Positions 44,604 through 53,926 of a DNA stretch of 64,000 nt are shown here, piece after piece. The notes under the pieces are model-generated. The model was given only the letters and a program-made list of their open reading frames with translations, did no database searches and had not been told where the DNA came from. The translations under genes and the position numbers were made by a program. Source of the stretch: Micractinium sp. NFX-FRZ (Eukaryota; Chlorophyta; Trebouxiophyceae; Chlorellales; Chlorellaceae); NCBI GenBank assembly GCA_029339195.1, contig JAPTJF010000330.1, forward strand, positions 1 through 64,000, given 5' to 3'. Position 1 is the first letter of the stretch, and each line of letters starts with the position of its first letter.

Positions 44604-47341
44604 ATGCACTGTGGCAGGCGGGCGGCGGCAAGGCGGTGCCAGCTGCAGGGCGCCCTGGGCGTCAGGCTGCTGGCGGCGCTGCTGCCGCTGCTCCTGCTGA
44701 GTGCAGCAGCTGCTGCCGCTGGGACAGGCCAGACGCCGCATCCCAGTCGCCAGCACGCAGCAGGAAGCACCATCGGAGGCGTCAGCTTTGCGCCCGTGGC
44801 ACAAGCTGCGGCCAGGTGCGTAACGCCCGCTTGCGCGCCTGCCCACGCGTGCATCATGCCGCTGTCAGCTTCACCCGACGGGACCCTGCCCCACTGCCTG
44901 CCTGCTGTACATCATAACCCGCTGCTCACCACAGTGAGACGCGCCCCATCGCCGCCCCCTCTGCCATGTGTGTGCGCCTCACCACCCTCCCCACCTCTTC
45001 TAACTGCTCCAGGCGCCTGCCTGCGCGCCAGCTGCTGCGCGCCAACCCGCTCTGCTACGTGCTTCCTTGGGAGGAGGATGTCAGGATCAGGGGGCAGCTG
45101 CAACTGGGAGCAGACCGCAACGTGATCTGCTGCGAGGTTGGCGCGGTTGTGCCCAGGTGCTGTGAAGTGGTGCTCGCCGACTGGGCCCCCACTGACACCC
45201 CGTGGTGCGAATGGACGCCGCCACGCCCGCCGCGGCCGCCACCCAGGCGGCCGCCGCCGCCCTCCCCCGCGCCGCCGCTGCCCTCGCCGCCACCACCGCC
45301 GCCCCCTTCGCCCTCGCCGGCACCCCCTTCCCCACCACCTCCACCGCCCTCACCATCTCCCCCACCACCCAGCCCCTCTCCACCCCCGCCATCGCCTTGG
45401 CCTCCACCCCCTGGCCCCTCCCCACCTCCTCCCTCCCCCTCCCCGCCTCCTCCCTCACCTTCCCCGCCTCCTCCGCCACCTTTGCCTCCGCCACCTTTGC
45501 CTCCGCCACCCTTTCGCTCGCCACCGCCACCCTTGCCTCCGCCACCTTTTCCCTCGCCACCCTGGCCCTCGCCTCCGCCACCCTTTCCCTCACCGCCGGC
45601 ACTTCTGGGCGCACGGCCAGCCTGCATTCCCACCCCACCCACCCGCTTCAGCACCCTTGTCAGCAGCAGCGCCGCTACCAGCCGACGACTCCGCGTGTCG
45701 TTGCAACTCTCGACAGCGGTGGGCAGCATCGCACCCCGCCTGAGCAGCCTGCAGGCAGCAGCAGCAGCCTACATTCGAAGCCAGCAGGCCCCTGCCCTGC
45801 CAGTGCAAGTTGCAGCCTCCAATGCCGGTGCCACGGCTGCCGTTGTGGCAGCCACATTCCCTGTCGGCCGGGCAGGCAGGCAGGCAGCCTTGGCGCTGCT
45901 GGAGGCGGCTGCGGGATGCAGCCAAGCGCTGGTGCAAGCGCTGGGCGCCACCCCAGGCGGGCAAACCCGCCTGCTTGCCATCGCTGCAGACGTGCTGCCA
46001 CCCCTGCCCTCCCCCCCGCCGCCGCCCCAGCCCACCAAGCAGGCCGCGGCATGGGCAGACCTGCGCTTCCGGGTGAGGTTTCAGGCAGCGCAGGGCGGGA
46101 AGGGCGAGTGTGTGGGTTACACGTGTGGAATTGTCACAGTGTGACACCTCATCTCAGCATGCCTGCCTGGCAGCACCTGTGCCAGCCGCTGCTTGTCTCG
46201 CCCCCGCTGTTCTGCTTGCCCTGCCTTGCCCGTCTGCTCAGCGCTTTGCTGGCATGCACTAGTGGCGCTGCTCCAAACTGCCCACCTTTTCTGCTCCCCC
46301 ACTGCCCGCTCCCTCCTGCCAGCGGCTGGATGGCGTGACTTCCCAGCACCGCGGCACTGCCGTTCAGCTGCTGCTGCTGGCCAGCTCGCAGCAGGGCTTC
46401 AGCTTGGCAGCGCAGGTGAGGGAGGGCCCACTTTGGTTCATGCTCGCTCAATACTGAATAGTGGTGGTTGTGTGCTGGCCAGCTCGGGGCAGCGCACAGC
46501 CGGGCCGTGCAGGTGGTTGCCAATTGATGCGCATTGCACGCTTTGGCTGCTGTGCCAGCACAGCTTCAACTGGCACCACCCAGTATGGGGCTCGCCGTGC
46601 ACTGATGCCTTGTTAGCTTCTTTGAAACATGAATGTGGGCCTGTATGCTGTTGCTGCCGCTGTTGCTGCCGCCGCTGCCCCTCACCACCCACGATATCAC
46701 ACCTGCGCTGTGCTGGTCCTGCTGCAGGCAGTGGCAGGGCGCATGCGAGGTTCGCTGTATATGCGCAGCGTAGATTTCAAGTATAGGGCAGCCGTGGTGC
46801 GAGCACAGGTGGCAGGTGCTGCGGGGGCGCCACGCCTGGCATGCACTGCCGGCGGCAAGCCCCTCACTGGCGCTGCCCTTGCCACGCTGGCACGGGGTGT
46901 CTCCGCCATTCGAAGGTCCAGCAAGGCTGGCGAGAGCATAGAAGTAGAAGCAGGTGAGGGAGGCTTGTGTTTGGGTGCATAGAAGTAACGCAATGAAGGT
47001 GGCTGGTTCTTGTGCGTTTGCACAGGCAGGCAAGCCCTGCTCGGCCCAGGCGCCTGAGCGGGGCAGCGAGGCTGGGCAGTGTGCCAAGTGCCGGCACAGG
47101 GCACCACCCGCCGCCTGCCTCAACTCAGCCTTGATGCTTGCCATCCGCCATGCGTCCACCTGCAGGGTTCATTTGGGTGCGCATCCTCTTGCCCTCTGGT
47201 GGCGGGCATTTGAATGTCGAGCTGAAGCTGAGAGGGGTTGCACTGCAGTCTCCACTTTCCGGCGCGCTGGCGGGCGCGCCACAGAGAGCGACATCGGCCC
47301 AGGCAGCAGCTCCTGCCAGTTCGGCCAGGGAGCTTGTGTAA
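44604..47341 (+). CDS. Secreted hydroxyproline-rich (SPPP) cell-wall glycoprotein, about 588 aa
   Basis: Five exons are inferred: 44604-44815, 45013-46072, 46323-46415, 46728-46953, 47166-47341 (1767 nt, in frame). MHCGRRAAARRCQLQGALGV followed by RLLAALLPLLLLSAAAAAAG is a signal peptide. A small Cys-containing N-terminal domain (about 75-137; NPLCYVLPWEEDV, NVICCEVGAVVPRCCEVV) leads into an [11 protein letters not shown] stalk at about 138-266, the substrate type for prolyl hydroxylation and arabinosylation. A Ser/Ala-rich C-terminal domain of about 320 residues follows, interrupted by a short Pro cluster near 400. It ends GFIWVRILLPSGGG...VELKLRGVAL. The globule-rod-globule layout resembles chlorophyte cell-wall HRGPs and pherophorins, but no named domain is assured. 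It lies 213 bp upstream of a prolyl 4-hydroxylase gene on the same strand. TGTAA overlaps the stop codon (47337-47341). Confidence 0.85.
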
Positions 47342-47554
47342 CCCATTCCGTATAAGGTGCATTACAAATCAGACTAAAGCTCGAATGTGATCATTTGGCA
47401 GACTTGCAGGGCGCCTTGATGGCCGCCATGCTGTGGCGCGCTGCGGCGTGCGACAGCCAGCTCAGAGATGGTACTTGAGGATCGCACCTGCCCTGGCCCT
47501 GTTTGAACACTCTCGCATTCTTGGGCTCTGCCAGCGCGAGTACAGCCGCGACAG

Positions 47555-50500
47555 ATGGGCCTGGCAGCAATTGCAGCCATGGGGGCGCTGTTGGCCCTGC
47601 AGGCTGCAGGACTGAACTATCTGTATCAACAGAAGCTGGCCAACGGGTGTAAGTTTGAGGCGGCCCAGCTCCCGTTCGCCCGCTTCGGTTCACGTCTCGG
47701 CTGCGTGACGGCAAGGCCGCGGCTCCGTCCCAAGCTGGCGCCTGGGCACGGGGGAGCTCGATCCGCAAGGGTTCCGCGGCTGATGAGGTATTCACGGGGT
47801 TCCCGCCCTCTTCTTGGCACCCTGCAGGCCCAGGCTCGGACGCTGCCGCTGCTGCCGCTGCCGACACTGCCCCCGCTGTTGTCTCCTGGGCCAACGCCAG
47901 CTGCGCCGCTCCCGCTGACGGTGCCAAGACGCCTCGCCTCGAGGTGGGTGCGGGCAGCGTGGGGCTTGCCGGCAGGGGCTGGCTTGCAGGCGGGCCTGTT
48001 CATCCTAACTGACACATCGCAGTCAGCCCTCTCCTCCTTTCGGGCGGGACGGCAGTTCAGGGTGGACGTCCGCCCGCCCCCAACACGCTCCCCTGCAGGT
48101 GCTCTGCAATGGTGCCCGGACATCATTGCATTCTCTTGGTCAACTTTCCCTGCTGATCCTACATAGCCCCCCTGCCTGCCTCCCCCTGGGCAATTGCTGC
48201 ACGAGGGTGGCCTCATCACCCTCCGGTACCCTTTTGCCCCGTCAGACATGGCCCCAAGGCATTCTCTCCCCTGCATGCCCACGCCGCCCCCCAAGCACGT
48301 GCTTTCGTGAGGAAAAAAACTCAGAAACGCATCCCCTGCCTGCTCGACGTGCAGGCGCTGCACGGCAACAGCTGCTCTGAACCACTTGCACTCCATGCAC
48401 CAGCCTCAGAAGCGTTGTTGTGAAAACCTTGTTCCCCCTGGCAGGTGCTGCATGAAGATGCGCGTATCTTTCTTTACCATAACTTCCTCACCGACGAGGG
48501 TGAGCGCTGGGCACGTGGGCGGTCGGCTTTGGTGATGTGATGCAGTCGGCTGTGGTGGCATAAGCGTCCCCACAGCTGCACAGCTGCTGTGTTGCTGGGG
48601 GCAGGGGCTGCAGTGGGCAGCTGGGGTCACCACAAGATTGAGAGCGATGAGGGTGAGTGAGCTCTTCGGTTGGGTGACGTGGGAAGCGGTGAGGCAGCGT
48701 CCGGCACGCAGGAACGGCCTGCGGCTTGCCTGGCCTGCCATACACTCAGTGGGCACACCACCCCAAGGTGCTCCCATGCACTCACACCCCACCCACCGCC
48801 CCTTGTGGCAGCACACGCTGCGTATTGGGCTTTGTGTGCTGGTCGTGTGCTGCCTTCCCGCTATGGCATGCACCCATCCCACTGTTCAAAACTCGTCTGC
48901 ATTTTTGCGTCCGTTGCTGGGCTGCAGAGTGCGACCACATCAAAAACCTTGCTGCGCCCTCGCTGGCACGCTCCGGGTGAGCTGGCCCCGCGTGGCAGGA
49001 GTCAGATAGTGTTGAGCTGGCGCCGCATGACACGTGCCAGTCATCCGCCACAGCAGAGCTGCGTGGGCAAGGAGCCAGGAGCAGCCAAGCCAAGCCACCC
49101 AGACAGCGCAGGCTCCGCACGCGCTGCTCGCCGCTTGGGGTCTGCCTTGCACGCCCCTCGGCGCTTGGCGCCGGCGTTTGAGCAAGTTGCTGCCCCTTGG
49201 CCGCCTGCTGCTCACCTGTGCAACCCATCCCTACCCTGTGCAGCGTGGTTGAGACCAAGACCGGCAAGTCAAAGATCGACAGTGTGCGCACCTCCAAGGT
49301 AGGTAGGGTGGGCATAAAGGAATGAACTGAAAGAAAGTGAGTCGCCGTTTGTAACGAAACACAGGCAAGCAGAAGCTGCAGCGGGGCGCAGGGCGCTGTT
49401 GCTCTGCTTTTACTGTCAACAGGTGTTTAACAGTTCATAAGACTGGATGAATGGGAGTCGGGCTCGTTCAGCTGACGACTGACGACCCCGCCCCCTTCTT
49501 CCCATGTCCTTTGCTTTTGCTTTCTCTGTCTGTCTCTGTCCTCCTCCACAGGGCACCTTCCTGCGGCGGGGGCAGGACCCCGTTGTCTCTGCAATTGAGG
49601 AGCGCATCGCCAAGTGGACGCTGATGCCGGTGGGCAACGGCGAGGGGCTGCAGGTGCTCAAGTACGAGGCAGGAGAGGAGTATGAAGATGAGTGCGGCAC
49701 AGAGTTGGGGGTGGGCAGGGGGGAGTACGAAGGCGAGTGCGGCACAGAGTCGAGAGGGCGATGGGGCGCCAGACGGAAGCTGGGCGGGAAGAGGGGGATG
49801 AGCTTGAGGCAATGGCGAGGGGCAAGGAATTCAGAGTTGCAAGGTGTGCGTGACGCGAGTCGCTGCCGGCAGGGACGAACGATGGTGTGTGGTATGCAGT
49901 TGGGCACACAAGTGTGTGCAGGTTGCTGGCTGCCTGCCTGACGGCTGTCGAACTGCTCTGGCTCAGGGACGGGTGCCTGGATGTTGCCCGCCTGCTGGCT
50001 CCCTGGCTCTGTCCATCTCTCTGCGCCTATCTGACCGCCACCTCCCTTTCCTCCCCTCCCGTGTGCTCCCCTTGTGCTGCCTCCCCTCCTGCACGCCACT
50101 TTGGTGAGCCTGCCCACAAGCTGGCCAGGCGCAGCATCGCCCTGCTTCTGTGTGTATGCATACGCCTGCCCACGTGCAAAGCATGCATGCCTGCCGGCTG
50201 CCCGCGCTGCCAATGAATGACATGCTGCACGCCTGCTGACCTCCTCCCCCTGTCCCCTCCCTTCTCGTCCCCCACGCGTCTGCTTTCAATTCTGTCTGGG
50301 CACAGACTATTTCTTCCACAAAGGTGAGCGCAGGAGCAGAGCATGAGATGGGCAGAGACTCGGGAAACCGGCGGGGGGTGGCAGCGGGCAGATTGGAGGG
50401 ATTTGCAGGCAGCCCAGCGGGCGCGGCAGCGCGCGTTCAAGGAAGGTCCCTGCCTGCTGGGCGCCACAAGCCTGCCCTCCAGCCTCCCCGCCCAACTGCC

Positions 50501-53201
50501 GGTCCATGTGTTCACCTGAAACAGCAAGAGACCTCATGTCCCACCTCACTCTCATTCTCTCGCCCACCCGGCCCCTTCCTGTCTCGCTCCCCACCCTGCA
50601 GAGGGCGTGAACAATGGCGGCAACCGGTACCTGACCGTGCTGATGTACTTGAATGATGTGGAGGAGGGGGGCGAGACATGTGAGTGGCCCGCACAGCAGC
50701 AGCAAGCAGCAGCTGCAGCTAGCAGGCACCAGCAGCTTGCAGGCACCAGCAGCCTGCCTGTCGCCCTGCCCCGCCCACCTCCCTTACCTGCCCCTGCCCT
50801 TGACCGCCCTGCCTCCCTTTCCAGTGACCAAACTGGCCCAACAGTTCCTTTCTCCCACCTCCCATCCTTCCTATCAACACGCTCCCCTAGCACCCCCTCC
50901 CCTGGCCATTCTTGCCAACCACTTCCTCCCCTCTCCTCTGCCCACCAACAGGCTTCCCCAACATCCCGCTGGAGACTGAGAACCCCGCCCCTGAATTCAG
51001 CGACTGCGCGCGCAAGGTGAGGCGCGATGGCTGCACGTGCATGAACGCTCTTTCTGGAACACGTGTGGGCGTGTTGGTGTGTGCTTCAGAGGTGGGCAGA
51101 AGGACAGAAGTACGTGCAGGTGCCACCTCAACTGCTGGTCGCAGGTGCTGGCTGCCAAGCCCAGGAAGGGCAGCGGGCGCTCTCTACAACCCCACCAACC
51201 CCACTCACTTACTCCAGCGCACTGATGATTGAGAAGGATCCCCCTCTCTGTCCCGCAGGTGCTGGCCGCCAAGCCCAGGAAGGGCAGCGCCGTGCTGTTC
51301 CACTCCATCAAGCCCAACGGCGAGCTGGAGCGCCGCTCGCTGCACACCGCATGGTGAGCGGCCCTTCCTCTTTTCTGCACAACTGCGTGTTGCATTGCAT
51401 TGCTTGCACTGCCTGCCATCCAGCCGCCGGCTGATGCACGCTGTGGGCAGGCGGGCGGGACAGGGGCGGGTCCACACCTGGCAGCACGCCCAGCTGGCTG
51501 GCCCTCCCTGGTGGCGCGCAGTCCCCAGGCTCACAGCTTCCCAGCAGTCCTGGACTTCCCGGCGGCTGCTTGTTGGCACGTATCGCCCACCTGTGGCTTT
51601 ACCACCCTCCCCGCCTGCCGTGCTTGCTACCCTCTACTGCCAGTTCACCCCCCCCTTCTCCTCCCCCTCCCCCTCTTGCCCCCTTTGCAGCCCTGTCATC
51701 AAGGGAGAGAAGTGGTAAGCGGGGTTTGAATGTGTGTGTGTGTGTTTTCTCAATGGCTGGTCTGGAGCTGCCGTGCCTACCTGCCGCCAGCTGGCCACCG
51801 CATGCTGCCCTGGGCAGCGCCGCCACCCTGTTAACACCTTGAACCTTCCAGTGGGACATGTCAAGCTCCCTCCCTTGTTCGGCTGCCGCTGTGGCCCACC
51901 CGGGGTGCCCAGTGCCGAACTGTTGCCAGGCAGCACCCCTTTCCAGCAGGGCTGACCCTTTGGGCTGCCGCTCGCCCGTCCGAGGCGGCCACATGGGCAG
52001 ATGCAGAGAGCCTGGGCCTGTTTCATCTGCAATTATTGGTGAACTGCAAGCAAGGTACCCTCCCTTGCTTTGCTCACCGCAGGTCTGCCCCCAAGTGGGT
52101 GCATGTGGGCCACTTTGCAGCAGGCGGGGAACAGGCACAGCGCATCGAGCAGGTCACGCAGGTGAGGCGCCTGGTGTCGTATCTTACCCTGCGTGCCTCC
52201 TTGCTGTGCTGTTTCTTCTGCCATGTGATGGGGAGGGGAGCAGGCACAGCGCGTCAGGCGGGCCGCCCAGGTGAGGCGGGAGGAGTGGGCCACAGGCTGG
52301 CAGCGGTGCGGCGAGGGCCACGGGCAGCCTCGGGTTTCCAGGTGCATGAAGGCGGTGGGGGCGCACGGTGGGGTTGAATGGTCAGGAAGCAAGCGGCGTG
52401 GTGGCGGCAGCGGCATTGGAGCGTGGTGCTGTGAGGGGCCCGGGGAAGGGGCAGGGAAGGGGACCGTGCTGCTGCCAGGCACCTAGGCACCGGCCGGTTG
52501 CTGCGGGAGATGGGCGGTCACAGCGGGCGCAGGGCACGACAGCAGGCGCGGCAACGTTTACAGTGTCAGACAGGCGAGGGCTGCCCCGAGCAGCGCTGCT
52601 GTGCTGTGTGCTCTTTGTTGTTCCTGTGTGTGCGTCACAGCCTGTGTCGCAGCCTGCGTCACAGCCTGGTCAACAAATGGCCCTGCACACACACCCCTCC
52701 CCCTGCTGCAGACCGACCAGAACTACCCGGACTGCAAGGACCAGCAGGACTCGTGCGCCAGCTGGGCCAGCCGCGGTGGGTGGGCAGGGTGGGGTATGGA
52801 TGTTTGCAGCAGGGTGAATCTTGCTTTATCTTGCTGGCTTGGGGTGGGGGAGTGGGCTGGCTGTGAGGTGAGGCGCACGTGAGCTGGACAGCGGGGCAGC
52901 CGGGGTGAGTAGGTCTGGTGGCGCGCCTTCACTCAGACACGTGCATGTTCGTGTGTGGGTGCCGGCCTGCCTGCGCACAAGTCGCCTTTCGGGCCTGGCG
53001 GGCCTGCCTGTGGGCACAAAGGCGCACGAAGCAGCGGGCTGAGGCAACTGGCATGTTGTCTACATATTGTTTATGCTTGCAGGGGAGTGCGAGAAGAATG
53101 CAATGTACATGCTGGGCACGAAGGAGCGGCCGGGGCAGTGCGTCAAGGCCTGCGGCAAGTGTGCGGATTACTTCGAGTTCAAGGCCACGCCCCGCAGCTG
53201 A
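47555..53201 (+). CDS. P4H: Prolyl 4-hydroxylase (2OG-Fe(II) oxygenase) with C-terminal ShKT domain, about 350 aa, one unresolved exon junction
   Basis: Exons: 47555-47648, 47828-47943, 48445-48499, 48928-48976, 49244-49298, 49552 to about 49691, an unresolved piece ending at 50103, 50306-50323 (18 nt), 50602-50679, 50952-51016, 51259-51353, 51691-51714 (24 nt), 52083-52161, 52712-52775, 53083-53201. MGLAAIAAMGALLALQAAG is an N-terminal membrane anchor (ER/Golgi). The oxygenase domain reads IFLYHNFLTDEECDHI, SVRTSKGTFLRR, then RYLTVLMYLNDVEEGGET. The distal iron-binding His lies in RRSLHTACPVIKGEKW, with the 2-oxoglutarate-binding Lys in KGEKW. The proximal HxD is only found as HFD, made by joining CGCCACTTTG (50094-50103) to the micro-exon at 50306; no AG acceptor precedes it closely. 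The last 60 residues have six Cys (CKDQQDSC, ECEK, QCVKACGKC), a ShKT domain fused in many algal and plant P4Hs. It would hydroxylate peptidyl-proline in SPPP proteins such as the upstream gene's product. Confidence 0.9.
49670..49760 (+). repeat. Tandem echo at the P4H exon-6 end
   Basis: GAGTATGAAGATGAGTGCGG at about 49678 is followed by GAGTACGAAGGCGAGTGCGG at about 49723. Both run into CACAGAGT. Confidence 0.8.
51140..51290 (+). repeat. Echo of a P4H exon acceptor edge, 114 bp upstream
   Basis: GTGCTGGCTGCCAAGCCCAG at 51145 matches the true exon at 51259 (GTGCTGGCCGCCAAGCCCAG). Both are preceded by CGCAG and continue GAAGGGCAGCG. Confidence 0.9.
52120..52285 (+). repeat. Echo of a P4H exon donor edge, 109 bp downstream
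   Basis: The exon end ACAGGCACAGCGCATCGAGC (donor after 52161) is echoed by GCAGGCACAGCGCGTCAGGC, with CAG/GTGAGGCGG at 52270. Confidence 0.85.
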
Positions 53202-53926
53202 CGTGGCAGCTGACGTGGCAGGCAGCTGGCAGCTGACGTGCCACCGATGAAGGCCGGCTTTGTGGGGAAGGCAGCGGCAGGGCTACCCGGCTGCCCCATT
53301 GCTGGCTTGTGTTGCTGCGCTCCGTTGCCCCGCCTCCGCAAGTGCTGTTTTCTGAATGCCAAACTTTCTCGTGACTGCGATACACACATGCCTTACTGAT
53401 CACACTCGCCGTGGCGACGCCAGGTTGCCAAACGCCTGTAGCACGAGCCGTGCTGGCGTTGCTTCCACCCTCCCAATCCACTGCTCACCCCCCTCACTTG
53501 TGCCCTTTGGCATTCGACAGAAGCCACTGGCAGGTTGCTTGAGCGGCAGCCGCAGTCCTTCCCACTTTTTCCCAACCCTGCCTCCCTTGCCCACCGTCCC
53601 TTGTGCATGTCCCCGTGTAATTCACGACCGTGCACTCTATATATCTGAGCTGACATAAGGCGATCAAAAATCATGCATGCATGCATGCAACGATCGTATA
53701 GGAGAAGTAGTATACCTGAACCGTCACAGCATTCATCTGCCCTGCCGCTATTATTTGCTTCAAGAAAGAGAGCAGTACACAATCTCCGAAAGCGCACAAC
53801 GTGCCAGTTGTCCAGCATCTCACGTGTCAGTTGTCCAGCATCTCACTTCGCTGCTGAAAGGCGGAATTCCCGACTGGCGCAGGTGCTTGTGCACGTCGCC
53901 AGTACAGCTGGTCGACCGGCTGGCCT
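53202..53926. other. Convergent 3' UTR region between P4H and the CxxC-repeat gene
   Basis: No gene is seen. P4H (+) has TGTAA at 53616-53620. No clear minus-strand signal for the CxxC-repeat gene was found. CATGCATGCATGCATGC lies at about 53673-53689. Confidence 0.5.
53616..53620 (+). promoter_or_regulatory. TGTAA polyadenylation signal of P4H
   Basis: TGTAA about 415 bases after the P4H stop codon. Confidence 0.5.

Noticed and set aside
45055..45729. Long minus-strand Gly-rich frame
   Set aside because: Exact antisense shadow of the SPPP-coding exon of the HRGP gene; CCX codons give GGX on the other strand.
49980..50110. U12-type AT-AC intron explaining the P4H junction
   Set aside because: TGCAC precedes the HFD codons, but no ATATCCTT-type donor or TTCCTTAAC branch site was found at suitable places, so it is left unresolved.
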